Assembly (NCBI GenBank): GCA_948567375.1 | Contig: OX419762.1 | Span: 501,001 to 565,000, forward strand | DNA length: 64,000 bases | From: Lunularia cruciata | Lineage: Eukaryota > Streptophyta > Marchantiopsida > Lunulariales > Lunulariaceae | Direction: 5' to 3' | Part shown: positions 24,178 to 36,399 of the stretch, in pieces | Position numbering within the stretch: the stretch's first letter is position 1 | Layout: every line of letters begins with the position of its first letter | Notes under the pieces: generated by a model | Database searches by the model: none | Seen by the model: the letters and a program-made list of their open reading frames with translations, nothing else | What the model was told of the DNA's origin: nothing | Made by a program: the position numbers and the translations under genes

Positions 24178-27100
24178 TGTGACAACTCGACAAATATCAC
24201 TTTTGTGGTAATCGGGTAAGTAAAGTTCATTCCCGTAGAGATACGAGTCAGAAATGTCCAAATACAAAGTCAAACAATAGCATGTAGTTCTTCTTGGTTG
24301 CGTCTTTAATCTCTCAGGTAGAAACCACACCCAGAAGAGAGTAACAAGCACTGACTTGCAGTCTCGTCACAAATTAACACTCCAAAATCACAACTCCTTC
24401 AATTCTTTCCAAACAATCTTGATTGTGATGATTCAGGCTCTCACAAAAATGGCACTTCACTGCAAAATGACTTTGCCTCAGAATTGTGTTCCACCCCTCC
24501 ACTAAAGGCACAACTTCCTTGATCGAAATTACTTCACATCAATTTTGCACTGCACTCACAAATGCAGAATACTACCAACACTACAATTCCTCTCAGATCT
24601 GTCAAGGCATTGCTTCGATTGCACTTCACTCAAGATCAAACACACAAAATGAAGATCAAGGCTGTGGAATCCAACATCCAACAAGCACTCTGACTTGCAC
24701 TTCAAAATTCTTCACACACTCACAAACATAGACACAAAGTTGATACTCAAAATCAAGCTCAAGCGACGAGCACTGCTTCACAGCACTTTGCTTTATCTAT
24801 ACTTAGAAATAATGAGCACTGAACAACATTTGACTGCGAATGCCACTCTTAAATAGTGAAGCAATCGACAGTTCTAACAACTATACCGTTCTACAACAAC
24901 TGTTCTAACCTGTAGATGCAAAATGACAATGCACCTCTTCATATCTACCTCTTCAAATCTCAAATCGGTTACTAATCCGATCCGATGTCTACTTCTTCTT
25001 TGGCTTTCAAACCCAAACCCGAAGTAACTTTACTTCCTACTACTCTGTCCTCGGGTTTCAGATCTTCTACTTCTTCTACCAATTCCAACAATTCTCTTTC
25101 TTGATCTAAAATTCCACTAGTGGGTAATCTATCTAACTCCTTATCTCCCAACCCACTCTTCTCTAAAGTGTCAACTGTCAAATCCGAAGACATTTGGACT
25201 CCTATGTTATCTACTTTGGGTTTTGCTCTAACATCCTTTTGAACTTTTTCTAGCTCTACTTTCACTAAGTCTAATCTAATTGAAATGTTATCCTCTACCT
25301 CTAAAACCTTTCTGTCTACACGAGTTCTTAATTTGATCAACAAGGCATTCATCTTGGTGTCTTTTGCTTGTCTTTGCCTCGTCTCCTGCACCAACAACTT
25401 CAACTTGTGCAGGCGCGCTTCTTCAATTTGAACGTTGGCTTCTGTACTTAACATCACGTTCACCCGGAGGACTATCTCCTTCAATGGCTCCAATCTTGTC
25501 TTCCTTTCTTGTTCCCAATCTGCAAGCCATTCCTCTCGGTACATTGCCAACTCTGCCTCGAACTCGGCTTTCACCGTTTCCTTCTCCTTCTCCTTCTATT
25601 CAATCTTCTCTTCCTGATTACAAAGTAACTCTCGTAATCTCTCTTCTTCTCTATACCGTGCAGCCAACTCTCTTTGCCAGAGTTGCTTCTTCTCTTCCAT
25701 ACTCTCCATCACTCTATCAAGCTCTTGATCCTTCGCTACTACCCTCGCCATAGCATGGATAAGTTCTACTCTTGAATCAGCAAACTGTTGCTTCAAGATT
25801 TTGTATTCAGCTACCTGTCTCTCTTGTACTATGTCACTCTTCCTCGCAAGATCCTCTCGATAGCTCACTTCCCTCTTCAGGTCTTCAATTACCTGACTTC
25901 TCTCTATTGCCTCCACTCGCAGTACTTCTCTCTCCTCCTCACCTCGGGTTACACTCCTCTTCAACTCCGAGTTCTCTTCTTCTAATCTCACTACCACCTG
26001 CAATACAATCTTTACCTTTGGACAAGTCGACTGCATCTCCTTCTTCTTGTGCTCCAACTTCACCAACAATGGGCACACTACCTCTTGCAAGTACTCCACT
26101 CCATCACTGGTAACTACCTCATCCCGCGGAGTGGTCTCTCTTTTCTCCTCGTGTTCTCCTGATACTCGCCTTCTTCTCTGGAGTCTTTGTATCGGGATTG
26201 ATGCCTCACTGCCCAAGCCTTCTTCTACCTCTTCCTTCACTCTACTCGGCCCCGCTTCACACTTCACCTTATGTCGCAAGCAAACTTCTTGCTGTACTGC
26301 AATCTTCTTTTCCTCTGGCATTGGTACTTTGTCCTCCAACGTTGTGTTGTCTTCGGCTTCCACCTCGGCTTGCACTTCTTCTTTGTATTCTTCAGCCGTT
26401 GGCGCCGATGTCATCTCTCCACCTTCTTCACTATCACTGCTCATATCTCTGCTCTGCAGTGTCAGCTCAGGTTCATCCTCATGTTCCGAGTCCTCTATTT
26501 TGAGCTCGGCCTCGCCTTTTGAGTCTTCATCTTCTGACTCAATTACTACCATTCCTCGCCTCGGGTTACATCTCTGCATCTTCCAAGGTTTCTTGCTTTC
26601 TTTGGCTTCTCCTTGCCGACTCCTCTTCTTTGTCGGTGTACTCACTACGACCTCCACGTTCTTCCCTGTCTTTGCGTAGTAGTTGTCCATGCTCCGGATT
26701 TGGAGTATGTATTTCTGCTCCTCGACATCGACCTCTTTTTGCACATCAGGATGGAAGTGCAACACCATCCGATTGTACCCATTCTTTGTTCTTTTTGACG
26801 AGAAGGCATCTCTCACCTCCTGAGTCTCTTGGGCTATCTCTCCTTTCCCCAAGAATGTGGCTCCTTGCTCCGAGCCTACCTCCTTCCCGAGTACGAGTCT
26901 CCAATCCGACTCTGTCCAGCGAGCCGGATTTCCTCTCTTCCCTTCTTCCTTAGGTCCATCAAGACACTTACTCTTGATGATTTCTGTCATGAATCCTGGA
27001 AAACTTACGTTCCAGTTCCATGCCAGAAAGGTGATCCAAAGTCGGCTCAAGACTTTGATCCTCGCTATCACATCTAATCTCCAAATTGCATGATTTCTCA

Positions 27101-27685
27101 CTGCGAATTTGGAGTTATTCTTCCCTCCTCCCATCTCTTCTACTTTCTCACTTTCTCTCAATTTCACTCTCGCAACTTCTCCCTTGTGCACTAACATGAG
27201 TCCAACTCTATTTCCCTTTCCCTGATCACCTGCAAGATGACTCCTCAACGGCGAAGGAAAATTGCTCAACATTTCGTCGTTGCAGTTTCAATTTTTATAG
27301 AATTGCGCTTCTTTGTCTTCCGTCACTTTGAGTTCCTACCGAGAAATCACACCTCCAACATGCACCTGTCACTGTCAATCAACCTTTGCACGTATGAGCT
27401 GCTAGTTTTCAAATGGCCCCTTCTTGAATTTCTCACCACGACATAAGGTTGTTAGACAGTCTTTGCCTCGGGTTGAGCTCCCCCCGATCCAAAGACAATT
27501 TACTTTGGGTTGTATGCTGATAGGGCATTTCCGAATACTTTGCCTTATGACCCAAAGTCACTTTACTTTTGGTTTCATCCCGAAGACTCTTTTCTTCCCC
27601 TTCTTTGGCCATACAGGCACAATCCGACTTCTCTATACACTTCTTCTCCTTTATTTTGAAAAAAACAAAAAATGTGGGCACCACA
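24178..27685 (-). mobile_element. nested, nearly complete CC-family element (CC4)
   Basis: It interrupts the integrase-coding region of Ty3 unit C exactly between TCTCCTT and GTACTCC and is flanked by the 5-bp duplication TCCTT (24173-24177, 27686-27690). Length 3508 bp. On its coding (minus) strand it starts TGTGGTGCCCACATTTTTTG and ends GAGTTGTCACA. It carries one long coding region (24972-27272) followed by about 790 bp of non-coding DNA with a TATTTAAG box near 24850. It has no internal repeat of its ends, no recognisable reverse transcriptase, integrase or transposase, and no primer-binding site. It could be a solo LTR whose LTR holds a gene, or a non-autonomous element mobilised by another retroelement. 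Confidence 0.85.
24972..27272 (-). CDS. CC-element coiled-coil protein, one in-frame TAG
   Basis: One reading frame of 767 codons, starting ATG at 27270-27272 and interrupted only by a TAG at 25596-25598 (558 codons before it; the same frame resumes for about 207 more). The N-terminal third has a conserved block shared with CC2 and CC3 (WRLDVIARIKVLSRLW; ESDWRLVLGKE; HFHPDVQKEVDVEEQ). The middle is acidic (runs such as ESEDEDSKGE). From about residue 350 on it is strongly heptad-like, rich in Glu, Lys, Leu and Arg, typical of a long coiled coil. No enzyme motif, zinc knuckle or membrane segment is visible. Relative to CC2 and CC3 it lacks a KVNW-type segment. Function unknown; a structural or Gag-like role is possible but not shown. 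The TAG may be a disabling mutation or a readthrough site. Confidence 0.6.
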
Positions 27686-30558
27686 TCCTTGTACTCCATT
27701 GGAATCTCTTGAGTGACTGAGATTGTCATGAGCTCCTCATCCGAGAAAGAATCATCCACTGGCTCATCTCCATCATGATCATAGGCTCTAGATAACAAAT
27801 CAGCATTTGTTATTCTTGGTTTGGTTGTATCCACTATAACCATCTCCAAAACTGTACCTCTCATGACTTGCAACCTCCTCCAAGATCTCATCAATGAATC
27901 GCAATGGGTAGTAGTCCTTCTTGGTAATAGCATTAAGGTTCTTCTAATCCATACATACCCAAAGCTTGCCATTCTTTTTCTTCACAATGACAATTGGAGA
28001 CACCCATTCTGAATTCTCCACCTCAAAGATAAATCCAGCCTCCTTGAGCTTATCAATCTCCTCCTTCACAACCAAAGATATTGGTGGGCTAATGCGACAT
28101 TGCTTTTGGCGGATTGGTCTTGCATGTGACTCCACCTCTATCTTGTGCTCCTCCAAGGTGACTTCCTTCAAATCCTTGTAACTAAAAGCAAACACATGGA
28201 TGAACTTGCGGAAAATCCCCTCAAATCTCACCTTCTCCTCCTTGGTAACATTTGGGCCATACTTGAGGGTAGCTAACCTTCTCTCTACCTCCTCAAGTGT
28301 CAATGGTGATTTGTTTGGGTCCTTCAAAACCTCAAGCTTAGGTGCAAAATCCATAGCACACAAGGGATACACATCTGAATCAGATTCAGATTCATCCTCC
28401 TCCGTGGAAGTCTCCTCTTCCATGCTTGTGTCCACACCTGAAGCTCCTTCTTCAGAATCTGATTCCCAATAATCAGAAGATGGTGATCTGAATGTGAAGT
28501 GTTGGTGGTGTTAGTCACATGAACAGTGACTCTATGGTTTGATGGCCCAATCCTCAAGTACCCTTTGTGCCATTGATCAGTTGTGCATGCTGCTCTCAAC
28601 CATGGCCTCCCAAGAAGTAAATCATAGCTTGAATCCTTCAAGACTTGGAAAGTCATGAGATTTTGAACTCCCATAACTGAAACTACCACTTTATCCATCA
28701 TCCTTACTGGTCAAACTTGTTGCTTGTTTGCCATGCTCACCACAAATGTTGAAGGTCTTGAGGGTATCATACCCAACTTCTTCATCAACCTTTCTGACAT
28801 GGCATTCACTGCTGATCCTCCATCAACCAATGCATCCTTGATGTTGTGACCATTCACTCTCACATCAATCTTGGAGGCATATTCACAAGCCTCCCATGGT
28901 GCTGGCTTGGCATCCACCACCCCCATTGATATTGGAACTTTTGCTTTCTTCTTCTTCTTGCTCCTTGTAGAACTCAAACCACCTCTAAGCTCCTTTCTCA
29001 AGGTAGGGTTCGAAGCAATTAATTAGCCCACTGTGATGTTAGCCTTGTGACTACCAACATCCTCCAACACATTGTAGTTCCATTGTTGCTTTGAGAGCAA
29101 GAAGTCCTCCATCCCCAACTTCTTCCTTGGAGTCTTTGTTGTTGATGGTGTTGAGATGCGAGTGCTCCTAGTAGACATAAGAGTATCCTTGCTTGAAGTA
29201 AATCCTTGAGAAGAGTGAACATCCTCTACAAAACGAGCTCTCTTCTTCTCTTGTGCCAAAAGCTCCAAATTAAGACCCTTGGAGTTTGAGCACTCTCTCT
29301 TCTCATACTTGCTCTCAACCACATCTATGGATGCTATCCCCTTACCTTTTTTGGGATTAGGAGCCACTTGGGTTTCATTACCTCCCTCTTTCTCTCTATT
29401 GGCTCCCTCATAACCCCTTCCTCCATGGTAAGTGGAATTTGGGCAATTCCTTTGGATATGGCCTCTTCCTCCACAACCAAAACAATTTCTATCATTGAAA
29501 TTGTTGGCTGGTTGGCCTCCTCTATATGGATAGTTTCCATAACTCCTAGGCCCTCTCCCTACATTCTGATCCACCTCTCTCTTCTCCCATAGTTGCACCA
29601 CATTGATCTTGAGATCCGCAAGTTGTTTTGTGATGGTTTGAAGTGGATCCTTTGGTGGACGTGCAAGAACTGGAGCAACTACTACTTGTGGTGCAACCCT
29701 TGCCACCAAAGTATCAGAAGTTCCACCATACTTGTAGCCTTGAGGAGGACGCACAACCTCCTTCACACCAAATCACTCTCATCCCCTTCCAAACTCTCCT
29801 CCATACGAATTGCGATCTTGATAGCTTCAACCTTGGAAGAAGGTTTCTCATATCTCACCTTGCTTCTAATTTGTGGTCTCAACCCTCCCACAAAATTCTT
29901 GGTGAGCATGGCCCCTATGCCAATCATTGTAGTCTCCACATCATCCCCACCCTTCCTCAACACTATGCAAAATCTGGACTCTAACTTTTCCACTCTTTCC
30001 ACATAGACTCACTTTCTCTCCTTCTCCTTGCTTGAGAAATGTAACTCACTCATCAATCTCTCATAACTCTCATCAGGAAGAAAGTTCTCAATGAGTGCTG
30101 AAGTCAAAGTCTCCCAAGACTCCTCTTCCTCATCTCTCCTCTCTCTCTTTTGGTATTCTGACTCATACCATGTAAGAGCTGCATCCTCAAAGAAATCTGG
30201 TAATAATGAGGCCCACTCATTCTTCCTCCTCTCATTGTTTCCTATGCAAGCTCTCTTGAAGTCTCTCACAAAGGCCTCCACATCTTCTCCATCCTTGCCA
30301 AAGAAAACCGGAAGTTTTCCCAACTTAACCGCTCACTATCTTTCTTTTCTCTCAAATTTTTTTTTCTATTTTCTTTTCTCTCACTCTATTACTAATAGAG
30401 TATATACATGACTAACACCATCTGAGAATAATCCACTCTAGGGAACACAAAAGGTTCAGGTTGCTCCAAGATTTCTATAGCAACATCAAATCCTAGAGTG
30501 CTTATTAATCTAACTCTCATGGATAGTTTATCCATAAGTTGAAAGATTATCTCCATCA

Positions 30559-31032
30559 CTAATCTTGAGAACTAGCTGATGAAGGTGATAGTATTTCTGT
30601 AGCTGTACTAAGACTCCCTCCAAAATCTTTCACCAAAGTCTCCAAAAGTGCTTTTACTCCACTACACTCATGTCTTTTTGGAAGTCCTTCAACTCCACAA
30701 ACCTCACACAACTCCTTGGTCTTAGATCTTCTTCCTCCCAATCTTGGTGAAGAAGGTCCAACATGTAAACCCAAGTCCAGTAAGTCTCTCCTTTCTCTCA
30801 ATCTCTTGCTCTCAAAGGTCAATGGACATGAACTTGCCTTATGTCCCTTCTCTCCACACAAAAAGCACTTAGACTCACTCTTTCCTCCAAGTGGTGTAGA
30901 TTTTTGGATCCTCTCAACACTCTCTTCAAATTCTATTGTAATCTCTCTTTTCCTCACATCCACCCCTACAATCACCTCAAACCCTTGAGGAACCTTGCAT
31001 AATCTCAATTTCCACTCTTGATGACCCTTCAT
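30559..31032 (-). CDS. upstream zinc-knuckle protein of unit C
   Basis: A 157-codon frame, near-identical to 20845-21318, with ATG at 31030-31032, knuckle CFLCGEKGHKASSC and the second Cys/His group intact. It remains open although Gag-Pol of this unit has more than six disabling changes and a nested insertion. Confidence 0.55.
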   Translation of the reverse strand: MKGHQEWKLRLCKVPQGFEVIVGVDVRKREITIEFEESVERIQKSTPLGGKSESKCFLCGEKGHKASSCPLTFESKRLRERRDLLDLGLHVGPSSPRLGGRRSKTKELCEVCGVEGLPKRHECSGVKALLETLVKDFGGSLSTATEILSPSSASSQD

Positions 31033-31629
31033 GTTCCCAAGATGAATCTAAACACTCAAACATGCTTTTTGTTGATCTCAAACTCCTCATGCATGAGATC
31101 TCCACTCTGTAGAGTTGACCCTTCCTCACAATGTCACTCAAATCTCCCAACTTGTATGTCACAGTCCTCTGAAATTTGGCACACTTGATCAAAACTCTAG
31201 GTCGTCCCTCCTTGCAAAATTTCAGATCTTTTCATTGAGCCATTTGGCCTAGACACCTTTCTATTCAGCACCCATATTTCAGATTTGGTCTGAAAACCAC
31301 CCCCTTCACTTCAAAAACTCATTACTCCCTGCGCAAGAACGATCTCTCTCTAATTTTTGTGGTAGCAGGTAGAATAACATGCACTGATTTTTCTTGGAAA
31401 TTTTCAGGACAATTCACTGAAAATTCAAGAAATGGCAAACTCTGTACAATTTTCCAAAGAGCATGCAGTTGTTGGAACACTTTACCCTATCAACTTTCAA
31501 AAATTCTAGCTAGTGCGCATAGAAGCTCTCACAATAATTTCAATTGTGCTAACTGAAAGATAACACAAGCTATCATGTTTAGAAATCTCAAGTCCAGATC
31601 TCAAACTTTAGATTTTGCCCAAAATCACC

Positions 31630-31848
31630 TTAATCCCTAAAATCTGCAATCCACCTCACACAATCTCTCCAATTTTTCTCATGTGTGAAGATGTACAAAA
31701 TCACCTCAAAGACATCATAATGAACTATAGGGTATACAAATGGATCTTGGTTCTCTAACATAAGTTCAGCCCTCTCCTCTCCTAATGTTCTCTCCAAGTG
31801 AGCTTTCATAGCCTCCTTCTGCCTAATATAGAATTGAACACGGAACAT
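31630..31848 (-). CDS. 72-aa leader ORF of unit C
   Basis: Same frame and length as 21916-22134 (starts MFRVQFYIRQKEAM, ends IADFRD). It lies directly after the primer-binding site. No domain recognised. Confidence 0.4.
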   Translation of the reverse strand: MFRVQFYIRQKEAMKAHLERTLGEERAELMLENQDPFVYPIVHYDVFEVILYIFTHEKNWRDCVRWIADFRD

Positions 31849-31868
31849 TATCTTGCCTTCTAGAGAGG

Positions 31869-31885
31869 TCCCGGCAACAGAACCA
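31869..31885 (-). other. primer-binding site of unit C
   Basis: TGGTTCTGTTGCCGGGA on the minus strand, four bases from the LTR, the same as in unit B and like the complement of plant tRNA-Asp. Confidence 0.75.
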
Positions 31886-31889
31886 AAAA

Positions 31890-32581
31890 TGTGAGCCGGC
31901 ATGTCTCTCACTCAGGATGAACCTATGATGGCTATTATAGTAGCGCACCATGGACTAAGAAGGCAAGGAACCCCAACTCTATCATACTCCTCCAAGGCTA
32001 ACACTCCAAGACTCAAGACATTGATCACTAGAGAACTCAATGAGAGAGAGATAGTTGCAAATGAAAGGATGATGAGTACCTCCTCACCCCTTGCTTATAT
32101 ACTTGTGAAATAGTTACATACCAAAGTTACTAATTACCGTAGTAGCTCAAGTTACTAGACTAAAAGTCAAGTAAAGTCAAAAAGTAGAAAGGAATATCCA
32201 TTCATATGGGCATATTCCCCTAAGCATGTGGTCTTATCTTGACCCAACCACTAAGTCAAGGATTCTTTCACATGGGCTATCCTTGGACTAAAGAAGAATC
32301 CAAAACAAAAAGGCTTGCGGGCCCAAGAGTTCTCAACTCTTTCCTCAAAGCCAAACACCTAGGAATAATACCAAGTCAACACACTAAAATCCAAAATAGT
32401 GGTGCTCATCTTTTCTACTTCCTCTAAAGTAAGGTCCCCTCTATCTTAGCTATGACTAACTTTAGCTAACCATGACTACTATAGAACCATCCTTTATCTC
32501 TATATAAATAATATCTCTTAAGTACTTGTAATACCAAGTTAAATATCACAATACCACACACATGCACATATGGGTGTTACA
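31890..32581 (-). repeat. LTR of unit C (5' LTR)
   Basis: 692 bp, TGTAACACCC ... CTCACA on the minus strand, with the TATATAAG block. The base after its outer end starts unrelated DNA (GACCAGAAG). Confidence 0.93.
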
Positions 32582-34700
32582 GACCAGAAGAAATCTTTAG
32601 GAAATCTTCTTGTAGGAATCTCAGAATTGCATGGGTGAGGTACCATTGGAAAGCTCTTGATGAGACAAACAGAGGGGAGGAAGGCCAGCCATTTTTCCAT
32701 GGAGGAAGAATTTGCACATTTTCAAGGCCTACTTCATCTATTTGGCTCTCAAAATTGCCTCTAAAGATTTTAGGCATATTTTGGTTTCTACTCTATTAGT
32801 AGAAGTACTTATTTGGTGATACCTCTTTTTGATCTATTTAGTTCATCATGTGTAACATCCTCCCAAATGTTACCAACCAAATTTCACCTCTAGATCATAT
32901 GTCTAGCTATTGGTTCTAAGGTTTTCAAGTCTATTTTGTTGGCCCTTTGTAGCCTCTCTAGTCCACAACCTTGTGCCTCAAAATGCCAAATTGAGAAAAT
33001 TAAGGCCTTCTTTGTTGCAATTCTAAGACCTATGAAACCTTCTTCAACTCCAGCCTAACTCACTATGAGACCTCTAGAAGCCTCTCCAACTCTACTTCCA
33101 AACTCTCCCTACTTCAAAAATTCAAAAGAGTGGTGCCTCCTAATCTAGCCAATCTGGCCTTTGCCAACTCTGGTAGATCTACTCTAGATCTGGTTGACAT
33201 CCAAATCCTCTACCAAATGAAACTAATTCCTCTAATTGAGAGGATGGTGACCTTCAAATCCCTAATTTGAAGGCATGGGTTTTATATCCAACTCTAATTT
33301 TACACATGGGCCCAATTCACAACACTTTATCTCCAATTATACCTTCTTGCACTCAAATTGGCTCATGCAATTGAACATCCACTTTCACAACTTTGGGAAA
33401 TTTTAGCAACACTTTGGCATGTGGTCCAATAAATTGTCAAATCATAACACAAACTTGGTAGCACGTTTGCGCATGATTGCTCAAACTATCAACTAATTTG
33501 CAAAATCAAGTAACATTTGATCAAAAGTACCATTGATAATGCCATGCTTGGAGATACCACCAATGCACACTATCTTGTACCCAATTTCCACCTTCACTTC
33601 TTCTATGTAATAAGTTGATCAAAATTCAGATCAAGTCTCAAATTTGATCATTCAACACTTAATATAAATTGCCAACATGTCCTTATCACATCTTCAAGCC
33701 ACAACCACTCTAGTTAAGAAAATCTAGGTGATGTTTTTGAGTCTTTGTCTAACAAAGCCAGAAGCTTGAAGGCTCAACATAAAAGAAGTGAGCTCATAAG
33801 AGTTGCACTTTCAGGTATGCTCCTTTAGAGCGGCCAAGAATCCAACACTAAAAATGCATCTAACAACCCATTTAATGGTGCAAATAATAGCTCAATGGTG
33901 CAATAAGTCTACCTAATACCATATTTAACTACCATTAATTAGTCCTTGAGCAACAACCAATCACATAGTGACCGCCAAAACTATCATTCTAGCATCCTAG
34001 CAAACTAGCTTTGATGTTGCAAATGCCATGACACTTTTGTTAAGATGATCCAAAAGAGCATTGGTTTTCTTAGTATTCAAATATAGACTTTGAAATATCT
34101 TATTTCACTTTGAGCCTTGAGGGAGAAAAACTTATTTTTTAAAGTTCCAGACTTTTGCTTCTAGATGATGATAAAAGTTCTTTGAATGATCTTTGATCTC
34201 CTTAAATTTGGAAAAGCAATTTCAAGTCCCATATGATGAACTTCACTAGGAAGAAAATTCAATAAGATTGACCAAAACTGAACACTTAATTATTAATTCT
34301 TATTTCATATCTCCAATCTTTATTTGAAATGTTGAGTAGCTGGTTGTAGAAATTAATATAATTATATGTAACTATATCATATCAGTATGTTTATCATCAC
34401 ATAGAGTGAATATGGTTCATGTATCAGACACTAGTGTAACAAGATTAGATACTCGAGTTATTGTGCCATGTAGAAAAATTCTAAATAGTCCTCTGTAACA
34501 TAATACAACTTGAACTTAGCATGGTGTGTGTGTAGTTTTATCTCTAAAATAATTTGAATGTAAAATAGGCATCTCTAAATTTATACATAGGTCATTAGCA
34601 TTTCTAGCATCTGTGTATTTTGGTTATCATTTTTTTGTTCAACATGTTAACCAGTTCATTCTGCCAACTGTGTATGCTATATACAAATCCGGAGGAAAGG
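32582..34700. other. intergenic repeat-like DNA, no gene recognised
   Basis: Frames are short and broken on both strands. No LTR ends, RNA gene or conserved protein motif was recognised. Confidence 0.5.
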
Positions 34701-35111
34701 TGGATGCCAAAGGAGAAACCTCTAGTCAATAAAGCAAAAAAGCAAGCGCGTGTTAAGACAAGAAGAATAGTAAGACCCCATCAAGCCATAGAAGGAAAAG
34801 CTAGAGAGTGTAAAGGGGTGCTAAAGCTCAATACCACAATAGGTTAGAGAGAATCAATGACCACCTCGTACATGTCCGTAGCTAGCGCTTCAATGAGTTA
34901 ACATTGTATTGGCTTATTTTAGCTTATCATAATTTACAACACGTTCTTTTCATTGGAATGTTTTTGAGGTTTGGATGTTACTAAGGTCCAATTTTAATTA
35001 CATATGGTGAGGACCATCTAGAAGTTTAGGTGAACTCAAGGGTAGAGAGAGAATCTTATTTGGAACTAATCACTTAGAAAAAGGTGACCGCGTAGAGAAC
35101 ACAAAGGATAG

Positions 35112-35283
35112 GAAGACCCCATCAATCCATAGAAGGGAGAGACAAAAAAGGTAAAATGCAATTGTCACCTTCATCCGTGATAAGGTGACAGTTGCAAATG
35201 TCAATGTCAATCCATACAAGGGAGAGACAAGAAATCTGCCCTACTGCACCTAAGATATCCAAGCTATGCAAGTTGTATAGTCT
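35112..35283 (+). repeat. dispersed repeat with an internal hairpin
   Basis: It shares ordered blocks (GACCCCATCAA, GGGAGAGA, ATCTGCCCTACTGCACCTAAGATATCC) with the inverted copy at 6222-6365. Between the blocks this copy has an extra stretch that includes an imperfect 14-bp inverted repeat (35158-35171 against 35182-35195, one mismatch, 10-base loop). Related GCAATTGTCACCTT words recur near 35655. Class unknown. Confidence 0.5.
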
Positions 35284-36399
35284 ACAAACAATTGGAGCAT
35301 CCAAAGAAGCATCACCTAGTGTGATTGCTCTATTATGGATTGCACCAGCCACTGCACTCTATAGAGCAATGGAGATACGTTGCCTAAAATATACTACAAA
35401 GCATGAGAGTGAGAGTGGTACCCCCTAGCACCTAACATGATAAACTCTCACGCATTCCTTAACAAACATGTCAAACATTGTGTCCATTGCTTTGTATAGC
35501 TACAAGGCTAGAAGGACAAAGAGGTGACCTCATTGCATGCCCCTATAATTGGAGACCTTGTGACCTACTGCTACACTCACCGCCCATCCAAGGGGATGGG
35601 TAATCACTCCCTCCAAAACTATATCTCATGTAGGATCCATAACCATGACATTTGCAATTGTCACCTTATCATCTCAGACCAAGTATAAATCTGCATTGAC
35701 ACGTGTTGTCTACAAAGCATATAAACGCTCTTTCTAAGCCAAGTATCCACTCTCATGCCATAGAAAACACTATGTCCCTAATAGCATCATGGGTAGCTAT
35801 CATCTGTCCTCCAAAAGGACACCATGTCATATGGACCGCTATTGCATCTATTGTAGAGCCACACTCACAAGTGAGTAATGAAGATGCAGATGTATGGACC
35901 AAACCTAGGTGAAACCTCATCATTGTAGATAAAGTAACTATTGCAAGTCAGAATGCCCTAATGCACAGTCAAAGCTAGGATCCAAGAGCATGCACCCTTG
36001 CTGAAGCAAGAGCAAAGATGTGCTATAGTAGCATGAGGAATGGACAAGTCAACTAAGAGAGAATGTAGCATATGCTCACACTATCATTCCATCAAGGAAG
36101 ATTGTAAACCTCTAGTCCAATCTGACAATAGTGAAGCAAAAGATAGAAAGTCCTCTTGTGCTTGTGGTAAAAGACTATCTCTTGTATATTGTAGTAACAT
36201 CCGGAGAGAATAAGGGTGAGAGAGTCCAACTACCTAAAAATGCTATAGGTGTCATCTCCTCTATCAATAACAAGCCAACCCTTCCACACAAGATTGGCAA
36301 AGCCGTCTATCTATGTGCCAAATCCCATGTCACACACTCAAAAGTCCTTGGTCTAATAATATAACCAAAGACTCCCATAATCCTCCTATCTAAGTCTCT
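35284..36399. other. decayed repeat DNA, no gene recognised
   Basis: Frames up to 78 codons occur on the plus strand, but none resembles a known family. The stretch borders the downstream end of the LINE-type pseudogene and may include part of it. Confidence 0.4.

Larger units (their letters stand above)
22915..30323 (-). pseudogene. Ty3 Gag-Pol of unit C, split by a nested element and deleted
   Basis: Gag begins at 30323 (MGKLPVFFGKDG) and is frameshifted near 30020 and again near 29765. A CAA to TAA stop lies near 29020, a CGA to TGA stop near 28708, and a frameshift near 28480. Reverse transcriptase breaks off after GYNQ (about 27820) and joins directly to the NADLLSRAYD segment: roughly 950 bp of reverse transcriptase and RNase H are missing. 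The frame is then interrupted by the CC element 24178-27685, and integrase resumes at 24177 and runs to 23242. Its zinc-binding HHCC motif has lost a cysteine (CKTYHVCQ), and a stop at 23242 separates the tail. This unit is not functional. Confidence 0.88.
15045..32581 (-). mobile_element. tandem Ty3 array: LTR, unit B, LTR, unit C, LTR
   Basis: Three LTRs of one family (15045-15736, 22176-22866, 31890-32581) bound two internal regions in the same orientation. Unit B (15737-22175) and unit C (22867-31889) share the middle LTR: each side of it has the expected neighbour, a primer-binding site on the lower side and the polypurine end of the next unit on the upper side. Such chains arise by recombination between LTRs. 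The outer flanks (GGAAC before 15045, GACCA after 32581) do not form a target duplication, so the two units probably came from different insertions joined by unequal exchange. Unit C carries a nested CC element. Confidence 0.9.

Noticed and set aside
26047..26953. Several long Ser/Leu-rich plus-strand frames, up to 210 codons
   Set aside because: They are the complement of the Glu/Lys/Arg-rich coiled-coil gene on the minus strand; such codons read as Ser, Leu and Phe in reverse and leave few stops.
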